Notes: generated by a model from the sequence alone, not told the origin. A DNA stretch of 64,000 nucleotides from Thraustochytrium sp. TN22 (GCA_013306675.1 JABLUY010000010.1:1-64000), one strand, 5' to 3'. Positions 46,884 through 56,766 are shown, counted from the stretch's first letter. Translations and numbers: made by a program.

Positions 46884-47591
46884 CTACCAGGGCAGAACCT
46901 TGGCCTCGTTGGCGGCATCCAGATAGGCACCCTTGTGCTTGTCAAACTCGAGCGAGTCGATAAGAGAGACGAGCCCATCCGCGCTCTCCGCAACAGTGAG
47001 CGTACCCGCTTTGTTGAGATCCGTGGCGACATAGCCGGGACAAACCGTGACGGCGAAGGCGCCACGCTTGACGAGAGCGCTGTTGATGTGCTGGGCGACA
47101 GCGTTGAGGGCCGTCTTGGACGTACGGTAGCTCATGAAGGCAAGACGGCCAAACTCCTCCACCCTGGCTAGCGAGCCGACGCTTGAGCTGATAAAGACCA
47201 CGCGAGAGCCCTCTTGCAGCTTGTCGTCGAGCGCCATGACCGGACGCACCGGCCCGATGGTGTTCACCTTGAGAATCCTCTCCATCTCGGCCAGGTCGAT
47301 TTCCGAGATTTCATCTTCCAAGATCGCGCCGACACCTGCGTTGCACACGAGCAGATCGATCTTGTCCACATCTGAGAAGGCTTTCTTGAGCACCTCGATC
47401 GAGGCATCCTCCGTCTGGTCCACGCCATCAACAATCTCGAAGCGCGCTTTCTCCCGGAGCTCGTCCGTCGCCTTGCGCACGGTCCCGTAGGTGGTCCAGC
47501 CGTCTTGCACGAGGCGGTTTGCAAGGCCGAGCCCGATGCCGCGCGAGGCGCCCACCACTACAGCCACCTTGGTCCCCACTGGTACGCTCAT
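46884..47591 (-). CDS. Short-chain dehydrogenase, C-factor/sniffer type (copy 2)
   Basis: A 235-residue SDR with all classical motifs: VAVVVGASRGIGLGLANRL (NAD(P) binding), LLVCNAGVGA (NAG intact), FISSSVGSLA (catalytic Ser), SYRTSKTALNAV (Tyr and Lys), CPGYVATDL, and an LPW C-terminus. It is the most canonical member of the array and about as long as C-factor proteins. An acidic surface segment (EDEISEIDLAEMER) separates it from copy 1. A CTCTG pentamer run lies just upstream of its start, probably in promoter or leader DNA. Confidence 0.92.
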   Translation of the reverse strand: MSVPVGTKVAVVVGASRGIGLGLANRLVQDGWTTYGTVRKATDELREKARFEIVDGVDQTEDASIEVLKKAFSDVDKIDLLVCNAGVGAILEDEISEIDLAEMERILKVNTIGPVRPVMALDDKLQEGSRVVFISSSVGSLARVEEFGRLAFMSYRTSKTALNAVAQHINSALVKRGAFAVTVCPGYVATDLNKAGTLTVAESADGLVSLIDSLEFDKHKGAYLDAANEAKVLPW

Positions 47592-47635
47592 CTTTTAGTT
47601 GGTGTTCTTGCTCTGCTCCGCCAGGCTCTGGAGTG

Positions 47636-47709
47636 CTCTGCTCTGCTCTGCTCTGCGCGCTGCTCTGCTCTGCGCGCTGCGCTGCTCTGCGCGCTGCTCT
47701 GCTCTGCTC
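47636..47709. repeat. (CTCTG)n pentanucleotide repeat with CGCGCTG interruptions
   Basis: Runs of CTCTG broken by GCGCG steps. It lies 45 bp upstream of the SDR copy 2 start. A second CTCTG-type run is at 58386-58416. Confidence 0.92.
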
Positions 47710-47968
47710 GATCAAGGGCCGACTTGCGGGTCTGCTGCCCGGCCATGCTTGCAGTGCCACCTTCGGGCGTGGCAGACAACCCTGCGTGGAGCAGTATCTT
47801 CAGTGTTCCCTGGCGTGTTCATCGCCTTCTCAGGCTTTCTTCAACGTCCTGTAGTACATCCGTGACCGCCTCACGGTCATGCTTTCAGGTATGCCCGAGC
47901 ACGGCGACTGTGCAGTCTCGCTCTGTCGACGGGGTGGGTACTAAGTTAACTAGCTACTTCTCGGTCAT

Positions 47969-48223
47969 ACTCTCTTCCGGGCCGGGAGGCGCCGGCGCAA
48001 GCATTCGCCAGGCAAAGATTCTGAGCAGGCGCGTCACGGCCTCGCTCCCGTCATGGCCTTCGTGCGATACTTCGATGTTCGCCGCGGCAACTCTCTTCCG
48101 CGCCCGAACGCGCCGCGCCAGCGCAAGCATTCGCCAGGCAAAGATTCTGAGCAGGCGCATCACGGCCTCGCTCCCGTCATCATGATGGCCTTCGTGCGAT
48201 ACTTCGATGTTCGCAGCGGCACC
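47969..48223. repeat. Tandem duplication with 126-bp period
   Basis: Two copies sharing GCATTCGCCAGGCAAAGATT (starting 48001 and 48127) and GGCCTTCGTGCGATACTTCG, with a few substitutions and a small insertion. No coding function is seen. Confidence 0.88.
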
Positions 48224-48727
48224 GTGACCAACCTCTCTCTGCGTTCGTCGAGGAAGTAGGAAGACGGGGAAGGAAGAAGGAGTCGCGAGACCGTCATCTA
48301 ACTACCCCGAAAAGGGGCACCAGCCAGAAGCCGAAATGGCGGGTTCTGAGAGAAGCAAAGAGACCTAACTAAATGATGCTCTAGGCCGTACAGGACCCAG
48401 ACCTGACTTGATTGTGTTTCCGTGGCTCTGGCCTCGGGGGGCGCGAGTGCGCGGCGTAGCGCTCGCGCGCGCGGCCGCGTAGCGCGGAGAGGCGCACGAG
48501 AGCATCGCGGAAGGCGCGCGGAGGCGTGCGACGGCCCACGAAGGTCGTGAAGCATTTGATTAAGCTAGAACGGCTTCAGGTGCGGAGAGACCTAGCAAGC
48601 CCAGGTCGCAGAAGCCTCTGTGCACGGTGCTGTGCGCCCTCGTGCGCTACATCGTGCTCGTGTGACGAGCGCTCGAGATGGCAGACTGCAACCCGAAGCA
48701 CAAACAGAGGAAAGATGGCCGTGACGC

Positions 48728-49508
48728 TTGACAAGACGCACTGCGTCAAGTGCTGCGGCCTGTCCGAGCAAGCACAAGGAGCGCCGCGCCGCCTGGGCCG
48801 ACCACCGGGGTCAAGACAGGCTAACGGTTCGGCGGCTGCTCGAGAGCCGAAGGCTCCAGCAAGCAAGTCTCTACGTCGTGGACATCGTCGAAGCGTTTGA
48901 GCGGGGGTCCAAGGACACGTAGCACCCCTCGTGGCTTCGCACCTCCATCACGAGCTCTGCTGCAGCCCAAGCTCGGGTCGACTGGCCGACACTGAGTGAG
49001 GTGCGCAAGGTGATGGGCCGCCTCGTCAGCAGGCAAAAGGCAAAGAAGGGTGAGCGCCGCAAACGCGAGCATCTACCCGACGAGCTGGTGCCAGCTCGGT
49101 CGAACTCCTCTTAATGACGGCAAACGATGCTTTCCAGGCCTGCACCGCAGCCCTGGACCCGCGCGCTCGTCAGCGCTGCAAGCTCGTGCAACCGGGGACC
49201 TTCAGGGTGCCCTGGTCTGCGGAGCGGAGGAAGTGGGCGCCGCCCTCTCTCGCAAGAGGTCTTGCGGTTCGACCTCCGCGACACTAGCGAACGTCAAGCG
49301 CGTGGACAAACGCCTGCCGCTGCACTACCTTTGCTTCTTGCAAGACCTCTTGACGAACGAGCCTGAGAGCTCGGCAGGAGATGTCCGGGGGGCGCTGGAG
49401 TCGAGCTCTTGCAAGGGCGGCGAGCCGTCGGAGGCTCAAGTGGAGAAGTATGTCAAGGGCCGCCGTGCCCGAGATAGCGCTAGCGGAAAGGAGCAACGTC
49501 AAGATTAG
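48728..49508 (+). pseudogene. Unidentified coding-like fragments, possible DNA-transposon relic
   Basis: Several plus-strand segments look protein-like but do not form one open frame: DRLTVRRLLESRRLQQASLY then VVDIVEAFERGSKDT (to 48922), VDWPTLSEVRKVMGRLVSRQ near 48980, and a last piece from about 49290 to 49508 (VDKRLPLHYLCFLQDLLTNE, then EAQVEKYVKGRRA). The last piece resembles the helical segment ahead of MULE-type transposase cores, where a 'QV..Y' pattern is common. That is a weak, memory-based likeness. No catalytic triad, terminal repeats or target duplication were found. It may instead be a decayed host gene or chance. Confidence 0.25.
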
Positions 49509-49971
49509 TTCTGCCCAGCGTGATTTGCTTGGCACCAGCTAGCTCTGCTCCACGGCGTGCTCGTAGGTGAGTCCTTGCTCTGAGGTCATCCCCCGAAACG
49601 TGAGTCGAGGAACGCTTCGACTCAACCCTTGAAGACATGGCCCGCGCGCAGCCCAAGAGCGTTCAAGCGTCCTTGCTGGCGCCCCCGCACGCCTCCACGC
49701 GCCCTCGTGCCCGCCGCGCGCCCGCTGCCTCGCGAGATGAGACTCGGATTGATCTGGTGGGCGGTATCGTGGTAAGGCAAACGGGTTGTTGGGGTCGACC
49801 CATCGTCGAGACAAGGCAAAATCGGTACGGCGAATCGAATGGCGGCGTCAGCGCCAGCTCCAAGCCAAGTTCCGCAATGTTGACCTCCTCCGACAAGCCT
49901 CAGCTGCCCATGGCGTGAACGGGGTTGATGTCTCGCGACTCGGGTGTTCTAAAGATGGCTTCATGCGAGGC

Positions 49972-50709
49972 TTACCAAGGAATTATGAAGCCAGGGCCCT
50001 CTGGGGCGTAAATGAAAGCGCCCTGGTGCTCGTCGAGCGTGACGGAGTCAAAGGTGCGAACGAGAAAGTCGACACTTTGGTCCACAGTCAGGACTCCAGT
50101 TTTGCCGTTGATGTCGGTGGCGACATAGCCAGGGCAGACCATGATGGCGAATGCGCCGCGCCCGACGAGCTGCTTGTTGACAAACTGCGCGATGGAGTTG
50201 AGCGCCGTCTTGGACGTGCGGTAGCTCAAATTCGGGAGCATGGTTATGTCGATGGGGAGCTTGTCATTGCCGGCGAAGTTCGCGGGGGAGCCGACCGTAG
50301 AGCTGATGAAGACAACCTTGGAGCCCTCCTGCAGCTTGCTGTCGAGCGCCACGACGGCGCGCAGGGGGCCGATCGTGTTGACCTGGAGCGTCCTCTCCAG
50401 GTCTTTAAAGTCGATCTCGCCCAGGGTCTTGTGGAGGGTGAAGTCTGCCACCGCGCCGCTGCAGATGAGCAGGTCGATCTTGTCAACCGTGGCCAAGGCG
50501 GCCTGCAGCACCTCGGCGCAGTCCGCGGCGGTCTGGTCGACGCCATCCACAATCTCAAAGGCCGCCCCCTGGCGCAACTCTTCGGTTGCCTTGCGCGCCG
50601 TGCCGTACGTCTTCCAGCCGTCCTTCGCGAGGCGGTTCGCCAGGCCCAGGCCGATGCCGCGCGAGGCGCCGATCACCACTGCCACCTTGCTGTCTCCATG
50701 CGTACTCAT
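49972..50709 (-). CDS. Short-chain dehydrogenase, C-factor/sniffer type (copy 3)
   Basis: A 245-residue SDR: VAVVIGASRGIGLGLANRLA, catalytic Ser in FISSTVGSPA, SYRTSKTALNSIA, CPGYVATDING, and a C-terminal IIPW. The NAG position reads CSGAVAD, so like copy 1 it has lost the canonical Asn. A short insert (FAGNDKLPIDITMLPN) before the active-site Tyr also occurs in copy 1 but not in copy 2, so copies 1 and 3 look most closely related. The frame is open to 50742, but Met at 50709 (MSTHGDSKVAVV) gives family-like spacing to the Gly motif. Confidence 0.92.
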   Translation of the reverse strand: MSTHGDSKVAVVIGASRGIGLGLANRLAKDGWKTYGTARKATEELRQGAAFEIVDGVDQTAADCAEVLQAALATVDKIDLLICSGAVADFTLHKTLGEIDFKDLERTLQVNTIGPLRAVVALDSKLQEGSKVVFISSTVGSPANFAGNDKLPIDITMLPNLSYRTSKTALNSIAQFVNKQLVGRGAFAIMVCPGYVATDINGKTGVLTVDQSVDFLVRTFDSVTLDEHQGAFIYAPEGPGFIIPW

Positions 50710-51265
50710 CTTTTTCTCGCGTGTTGTCTTGTGTTGCTGCAAGGCTGCTCGTCTCGTCTGGATGATGCGGTTCTGCTCGTGAAAAAGCGAATCCGCTCGT
50801 AGCGCTCTCTGTGTTCATGGCGCTCTAATAAACGCTCTATGTTCTTGGCGCTGAACATCTTCCTCGGCGGCTCGGCGGCTCGGGTCATCATTTGCGCGTT
50901 GCCGAGCTCCAAAGCAAGGGTCATGAACATCAATGATCAAGCACAAGTTCCTCCAGCGCCGTGGGTAAGTGACGAGCCAAGGCAAGTGCTGTTGGAAGAA
51001 TGAGAAAAAGCGAAGGCTCACAATGTCAGTGAGTCACAGCTCGGACTGGCAAGAGAGACAGCACGGCGAAGTGTGGGAGGACCACGTGTCGTCACGAAGT
51101 GGCAGTGCTGCCTGCCACTGCCACGGCCGGAGCGGCGAATGTGGTTTTTGACAGTGAATGCCGCTCTGGAGCGCTGCGGAGATTCGGGCCTTTTCTCAAG
51201 CGCGACCGAGATCCGCATCAAAGGGTGGTTGCTTCCTTTTTTTTTTTTTTCGTGGTACACCGAAG
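50710..51265. other. Intergenic region, SDR copy 3 / trefoil-IQ gene
   Basis: About 555 bp. An imperfect ~28-bp repeat pair (CGCTCTCTGTGTTCATGGCG / CGCTCTATGTTCTTGGCG) lies near 50801-50851, and a 15-base T run near 51237. It should contain the SDR promoter and the neighbouring 3' UTR. Confidence 0.4.
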
Positions 51266-53731
51266 TCAGATGTCAGGTCTGCTCTTGAGAACCGATACAG
51301 GACGGCCAAGGCCAAGTGAAGCTGCAGAATGTGGGCGGCGTAGGGCCTCGTCGGCGGAAAAGCACTTGTGGAGCGTGGGGGCTTTGGCAGAACTGCAGCG
51401 TGTCAAGCGCGGCTTGCACTCCGGAGCCTTCGCCAGCGCCTGCGCGGGCGCGGGGCGGAGCAGGCACAAAGGCACATTATCAAAGAGGGCCGGGTTGGAG
51501 TGGCGCAGGACGTGAAAGTGCTCCTGAATGGCCTCTGGGCCGTACGCAGCACGGCGCTCCTCGAGGTCGAAATCGTCAACTTCGTCGCCAAGGCCAGACG
51601 GATTGTCCTCGGCGGCAGCATGGCGGTCGAGGAGGCGCAGGAGTGGCCCACTGCCCTTGCTGCGGGCGTTACGCAGAGCAGGCGGCTTGCGATGACGCTG
51701 CTTGCGGCGGCGGAGGTCGTCCTGGTCCTCGCAGACAAAGACCGGGCGCTGCTTGTACAGCAGGTTGTCATCGGACGGGCTGGGCGTGCGGAAGATCGCG
51801 GCCTGATTGTCGACGCGCGAGGCGAGCACGGACTTGCAGTGCACGTCGAGCGTGTAGAAAACGCGTGTCCAGCGGCCCTGCTTCCACTTGCGAAAGGCAG
51901 CCTGAACCTTGCGCGCGGCCTGCTCGCGGCGCTCGCGCTCATTGGAGATCGAGAGCGCCTCCTGCACGCGCACGTGCTGCCAGACCACGGACGGTACGAG
52001 CGCCTCGGCGCGGTGCGCGAGCGCCGTCGCTTTGGCCTTGTCGAGCGCCGAAAGCTTGAGCGGGCCGCGTGCGCGCTCAAGCGCGTGCTTGCGCTCGCGC
52101 TCCTCGCGCTCCGCACGTACGGCCGCATGCTCGCGCGCGAGCTGCACGCGGCGCTGCGCCTCGGACTGCGCTGCGCTCGTCGCCTCGAGGCGGCCCAAGA
52201 AGTATTGCTGCACGCCGCTGGTGTCTTGCGTCTGCAAGCTCGTCGGGTCGTGCAGGAGGTACTGCAGGTTGCTGCGCGCCTCGAAGGTCGACATCTCGCG
52301 GCGTAGGGTCCGCGCAAAGGCGCGCTGGTCATCGAGACGCTCCTTGATGGCGCGAATCTGCGTCTGTGCGCGCATGAGGATGCGCTGTCCATTGGGCACC
52401 TTCTTCGCGCTCGTATTCGCGTACAGGTGCACCTGCCAGAGGGCGCCGGACTCGGGCGCGCCAAGGTCGCCCGCGTCGGCAGACCTTCGCCGTACCATGG
52501 CGCTGCTGCCGCTCTGGCCCAGCCCTTTGGGCGCGGCCTCGTTGTTCCGGGACGCGCCCGCTGCCGCGGGCTGCGAGGCCGAGGCCGAAGTTAAAGCCGA
52601 GGCCGAGGCGGGCAGAGCTCTGCTGGAAGGCGAGGACAGTGCCGGCGGCGCCTGGCGGTGCGTCTCCACGGAGGCGCTCTCGCGGCTCTCGAGGACCACC
52701 TTGCCCTTGCGAAGGTGCATGGCGAAGTCATTGTGGCGTAGGCCGAGGACGTCACCATGCGAGAGTGTCCTGTCGGTGCGCTGCGCATTGATGGAACTCG
52801 CCACGTCGTCCGGATCGACGAGCTTCCACTTGGCCGTGAAGATTGCGCGCTCGTCGTTTGGCACAAGCGTCACGCGTAGGCCATCGCTCGACAGCTTGAG
52901 TTTCGTGCCGAGCGCCTTGAGCCCATTGTGCGAGAGTAGGCCAACGCGCTCGCCAAAGTGCACGGGCGCCGTGCTGCTCGGGTCGTCCAGGTTCACCAGC
53001 ACGAAGCGGCCCGGCTGACGTTCCAAGGTGCCGCTCGCACCCAGGTAGGTCTCCTCGGACCGACTCTGCAGGACCACCTTGGCGCCGTAGAAGATCTTCT
53101 CCTTGCCGCGGGACCGGGTCTTTTGGTTCTCCACGAACGCAAAGTCCCCGTCCAGCAGTGCAGACCGCTTGCGCGCCTTCACGGCAATCTGCTCGAACTG
53201 TTCCCTCTCCACCACCGAGCTCAGGTTCTGACCCCACGTCACGCGCTGCACGCGGCGGTTCGACGCCTTGACGCGCCTCCAAATATCCGACTTGCGGTGC
53301 TGCTGTCCGGGCGAAGGTACGACCTGGTCGATTGAGACGACCGAGTCAGCCGCTGCGCTGTACTTGCGCGCCTGCAGCTCGCGTGCCTTGCGCTCATCGC
53401 GGATCTGCTTCTCAATCTCTAGTGCTTCAATGTCCACGTTTGGGTCCTCGCGCGCCGCGTTTAGCGCTGCCGTGTCGATCGACGTGTCGCTCGCGACTGT
53501 CAGCACGCCTTGCTCCGAGCCCCCTCCTCGCCGCCGCTGCTGTGGTTGTCGTTGTTGCTGTAGCTGTAGCTCTTGCTCTTGTCGCTGCTGCAGTTGTAGC
53601 TGCACGGCTTGCGTGGCATCGGGGCCTCTTCTGTCGCTTTTGCTGTTGCTTCGCTGCCTGCCCTTGACCATGGCGTACTTGCTCTTGCCATAATCACGAT
53701 CTAGCATCTTTTCCCGTGACGCGCCCGCCAT
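51266..53731 (-). CDS. Beta-trefoil-like and IQ-motif protein of unknown function
   Basis: An 821-residue protein with no firm family. A Gln-rich N-terminus (near 53550-53640) is followed by a basic region and then a probable MIR/beta-trefoil module: KIFYGAKVVLQSRSEETYLG, ERVGLLSHNGLKALGTKLKL, AKWKLVDPDD, LSHGDVLGLRHNDFAMHLRK and GKVVLESRES have the repeated strand and hydrophobic pattern of trefoils. A helical section (LRREMSTFEARSNLQYLLHD) precedes an IQ calmodulin-binding motif (AARKVQAAFRKWKQGRW). The C-terminal 200 residues are polar and probably disordered. Met at 53731 (MAGASREKMLDRDY) is preferred over 53947, because the upstream residues are Cys/Arg-rich and leader-like. No transmembrane segment is present. 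A Ca2+/calmodulin-regulated cytoskeletal or ciliary protein is one possibility. Confidence 0.65.
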   Translation of the reverse strand: MAGASREKMLDRDYGKSKYAMVKGRQRSNSKSDRRGPDATQAVQLQLQQRQEQELQLQQQRQPQQRRRGGGSEQGVLTVASDTSIDTAALNAAREDPNVDIEALEIEKQIRDERKARELQARKYSAAADSVVSIDQVVPSPGQQHRKSDIWRRVKASNRRVQRVTWGQNLSSVVEREQFEQIAVKARKRSALLDGDFAFVENQKTRSRGKEKIFYGAKVVLQSRSEETYLGASGTLERQPGRFVLVNLDDPSSTAPVHFGERVGLLSHNGLKALGTKLKLSSDGLRVTLVPNDERAIFTAKWKLVDPDDVASSINAQRTDRTLSHGDVLGLRHNDFAMHLRKGKVVLESRESASVETHRQAPPALSSPSSRALPASASALTSASASQPAAAGASRNNEAAPKGLGQSGSSAMVRRRSADAGDLGAPESGALWQVHLYANTSAKKVPNGQRILMRAQTQIRAIKERLDDQRAFARTLRREMSTFEARSNLQYLLHDPTSLQTQDTSGVQQYFLGRLEATSAAQSEAQRRVQLAREHAAVRAEREERERKHALERARGPLKLSALDKAKATALAHRAEALVPSVVWQHVRVQEALSISNERERREQAARKVQAAFRKWKQGRWTRVFYTLDVHCKSVLASRVDNQAAIFRTPSPSDDNLLYKQRPVFVCEDQDDLRRRKQRHRKPPALRNARSKGSGPLLRLLDRHAAAEDNPSGLGDEVDDFDLEERRAAYGPEAIQEHFHVLRHSNPALFDNVPLCLLRPAPAQALAKAPECKPRLTRCSSAKAPTLHKCFSADEALRRPHSAASLGLGRPVSVLKSRPDI

Positions 53732-54243
53732 TGTGCTGCGTATACCTCTAAGGCACGCGCACGCGGGGCGCACGCAGGCGCACGCTGCTGCTCTCGACCA
53801 GGGCGCCGACCAACGAGCGCCTCGCCCGACAACAAGCTTTTGCGCACTTACACGCCCGCGCCAACCTGCAGCGCGCCGTCCTGGCGACGCCGCCTCCAAA
53901 TAGCACGGGCGCCGGACAGTGACTCCGGCCTGCGGCGCACCGCGCACTTGGCTGCGCTTGTTGTTTCTTGGCCTCTCTTGGCTCTCTTTGCCATGATTGC
54001 GCGTTCTCCACTGAAATGGTGTGCACCGTGAACGGAATCATTTTGCCCACAGTGGAGGTGGTGGTGGAATCATCATTTTTCGAGCAAGCGGCAGCAAGCG
54101 GCAGCAAGCGACAGCAAGCAACCAAAGAACCAGTCGAGTGACGCAGGCGCAGGCAAAGCGCAGCCAGAGCCGCCCAGACGACGGCCGAGCGGAGCGGGCC
54201 CATGGCGCGCGTCTCGCGTGCGAGACGGAGATGGCCGGCGGCA
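53732..54243. promoter_or_regulatory. Divergent region, trefoil-IQ / M12 protease
   Basis: About 510 bp between divergent starts. A short tandem AGCGGCA/AGCGACA series (GCAAGCGGCAGCAAGCGGCA) lies near 54084-54117. No TATA-like box was seen. Confidence 0.4.
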
Positions 54244-56766
54244 ATGGAGGCTGCGAGACTGGTGCTCACGCTCACATGTGCGTGTCTGACGACGGCTGTC
54301 ACCAGTGCAGAGGAGCCGGCAACATCAATCTGGCGCCGCATGGTCAATGAAGAGGTGGTCCTGCAGCCGGGGTTTGCGAGGCTACGCAGGGCAGGCGCGC
54401 TGGGGACTGCGCCCGGCGCGGACAGCGAGGGCGTCCAGCTAGCGCTGGACGAGGCCGCGCTGCCCTTTGGCGAGCTTTTTCAGGCGGATACCGTCGTTCT
54501 GCCGCTTGTGCTGGCGAATGGTACGGTGGTGGACTTTAACCTCACGCGCAGCGCGGTGATGCCGCAGGCGCTGCGCGACGCCTTCCCGGGGCTCGTTGCT
54601 TACGAGGGCCCGAGCGTGCAGGGCGACCTGGGGCTCTACGCGAACGTTGACTACAGCCCCGCCAAGGGCCTCCGCGCGCAAATCGCCGGCGCAGGCGCAT
54701 TCTCATGGATCGACCCACTGTACCGCGCGGAGCACGTCTATCGCGCGTACGCACGCCGGCCTGCGCCCACCAGATCAGACACGGACGGCGCCGCTGCTAG
54801 CCTGGGGCGTTCTTTCATACGGCGAGCGCCTGCGGAAGCGGAGGCCCAGTCGTGGGGCTGTGGGTCGCAGGGCGAAGACGATGACCCGACAGCGCCGGCC
54901 GCGCTGCGCAACCGGTCGCAAGCAAGCTCCATGCCAACCGCGGGTCGCGGCGATCCCGACATGCGGACTCCAAGCGAGCACCCTGCAACAGCCTACACCT
55001 TCCGACTAGCACTCGTGGCGAATGGCGAGTACTCCAAGTACCACGGCAATACGAAGGAGAGCGTATTGGCAGAGCTGGTCACGCTGACGAACCGCATCAA
55101 CGGCATTCTTCGGCGTGAGCTGGGCGTCTCCTTCGAGCTGCACGCTGACTCATCCAAGCTAATCTGCCTGCACCCTTGCAGCGAGCTGCGCAACTCGGCC
55201 ATGATCCTGGATGACCTCTACGCTTTTATTGGGCCGCACGCACACATCTCGAGCTCCACCTACGATCTAGCACACGGGCTCACCACGTCGCCCGGCGGCC
55301 TTGCCTGCATGGACGTACTCTGTGACTACGACTACAAAACCTGCGGCATGACGGGCCTGAGCAACCCAGTGACGGACGCGTTCTACGTGGACTACGTTCT
55401 GCACGAGCTCGCGCACCAAATGGGCGCGACGCACTCCTTCTCGGACTGCGAGGGGTCCAACACGCATCGCTGGGCCTCGACCGCCGTGGAGCCCGGCAGC
55501 GGAAGCACGGTTCTCGGCTACGCCGGCATCTGCCGCAGCACAAACCTGCAGGCGCACTCGGACCCTTATTTTCACGCCGCAACGCTCTCGCAGCTTCGTA
55601 CGATCGTGGAGAGCAAGGCCGGCGGCTCCTGCGGTGCGGTGCAGGCCACAGAGCACAAGGCGCCGGCGCCTCGCACGGCCGCCACCTGCGTGGTGCCGGC
55701 CCAAACGCCCTTTCAGATCAACTTTGGTGCGCCCGCGGCGAACGCGCCGCCGCACGCGCTCTTGTATTCCGTGGACGACGTGAACCCGACCAGCCAGGTG
55801 CAGCGGTACACGGATCTCACGAAGCCGCGTTTCCGCTCCTGGGAGCCGACCACGCGACGCTTTCGCAGCTTCCCGAACATGTACTACCTCGCCTTCGAGG
55901 TGAGCACGCTGGACGAGATCCTGCCCTCCGACACGCGCTCCATGACCTTTCGGGCGACCGTGCGGCAGGAAATCTCCGCGGAGGTTGACGCGGAGAATGC
56001 CGGTCTTGGCTCGTTCACGTACACGGACATCGACGTCAGCTTCCGCGGAGACCTTGACCCGTTGGGCTCCATCGCCCTTGCCGCGCCCCTTGAAGCGGAG
56101 CCGTATGTGGAGCTTGGCCAGGACCTCGCGCTGCAGTGGTCACCGGGCGGGACCGCCACGCTGGCGCCCGAGGTCGAGGTTCTCGTGGCGGTCAACACCA
56201 TGGCGGAAACCTCGCACACGCCGCTGGACTACGCGGAGGACGTGCACGACCTGGACTGGCTGATCATCGCGACCGTGCCGAACTCTGGCAGCGCCGTGGT
56301 GGCGCTCCCGGAGGTGCTGGAGCACGGCTTGCACCGGGAGGCGGTCCCGCTTCTGCTCATGGTGCGCTCGCCGCCCGCAAGCCCGGAATCCTGCTTCTTC
56401 TTTGACATCCTCCGCGGCGTCGCGTTGCGTGGCGACGCTACACAGGCGCCCACGACGCTGACGCCCACATCTTCGCGGGCGCCCACGCCCTCGCCGACGT
56501 TTCCGTCGCAGTCCAAGGGTGGGGCGCCGCAGCTTGCGGGCGCTTCGGGAAATAGCGACGATGGCGGTACTGCTACCTCGAGCGACGGCGACTCTGCCTC
56601 GGCGACCTCCCCAAGTGCTGGCGGTGATGAATCCGCCACATCGCCCGTGAGCAACCTGAACGGCGCATCGACCAAGACGCCGGCGAGCTGCCTGCTGTCG
56701 ACCTTGCTGGTGCTCACCGTGACGTCGGCGACATCGTGCGGCGACCTCCCCAAGTGCTGGCGGTGA
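54244..56766 (+). CDS. Secreted M12-type (reprolysin-like) metalloprotease
   Basis: An 840-residue secreted metzincin-type zinc protease. The signal peptide is MEAARLVLTLTCACLTTAVT; Met at 54244 is chosen over 54202 for this reason. A propeptide-like region (~residues 25-240) precedes the catalytic domain. The zinc site HELAHQMGATH has ligands His387, His391 and His397 with catalytic Glu388. The following TVLGYAGIC and NLQAHSDPYFHAATL match M12B-like enzymes, but the Met-turn Met is Leu424. Two beta-rich segments and a Ser/Thr/Pro-rich stalk follow. The end (PASCLLSTLLVLTVTSATS) resembles a GPI-anchor signal. A 139-bp tandem repeat enters the last codons, so the chain now ends CGDLPKCWR. It probably cleaves extracellular proteins for osmotrophic feeding or wall remodelling (inference). 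Confidence 0.83.
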   Translation: MEAARLVLTLTCACLTTAVTSAEEPATSIWRRMVNEEVVLQPGFARLRRAGALGTAPGADSEGVQLALDEAALPFGELFQADTVVLPLVLANGTVVDFNLTRSAVMPQALRDAFPGLVAYEGPSVQGDLGLYANVDYSPAKGLRAQIAGAGAFSWIDPLYRAEHVYRAYARRPAPTRSDTDGAAASLGRSFIRRAPAEAEAQSWGCGSQGEDDDPTAPAALRNRSQASSMPTAGRGDPDMRTPSEHPATAYTFRLALVANGEYSKYHGNTKESVLAELVTLTNRINGILRRELGVSFELHADSSKLICLHPCSELRNSAMILDDLYAFIGPHAHISSSTYDLAHGLTTSPGGLACMDVLCDYDYKTCGMTGLSNPVTDAFYVDYVLHELAHQMGATHSFSDCEGSNTHRWASTAVEPGSGSTVLGYAGICRSTNLQAHSDPYFHAATLSQLRTIVESKAGGSCGAVQATEHKAPAPRTAATCVVPAQTPFQINFGAPAANAPPHALLYSVDDVNPTSQVQRYTDLTKPRFRSWEPTTRRFRSFPNMYYLAFEVSTLDEILPSDTRSMTFRATVRQEISAEVDAENAGLGSFTYTDIDVSFRGDLDPLGSIALAAPLEAEPYVELGQDLALQWSPGGTATLAPEVEVLVAVNTMAETSHTPLDYAEDVHDLDWLIIATVPNSGSAVVALPEVLEHGLHREAVPLLLMVRSPPASPESCFFFDILRGVALRGDATQAPTTLTPTSSRAPTPSPTFPSQSKGGAPQLAGASGNSDDGGTATSSDGDSASATSPSAGGDESATSPVSNLNGASTKTPASCLLSTLLVLTVTSATSCGDLPKCWR

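Larger units (their letters stand above)
47592..49971. other. 2.4-kb region between SDR copies 2 and 3
   Basis: No intact gene recognised. It contains the CTCTG pentamer run, a TAAGTTAACTAGCTA tract at 47943-47957, the 126-bp tandem duplication, and open-frame fragments between about 48720 and 49510, described separately. Base composition is less GC-extreme than in neighbouring genes. Confidence 0.4.
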
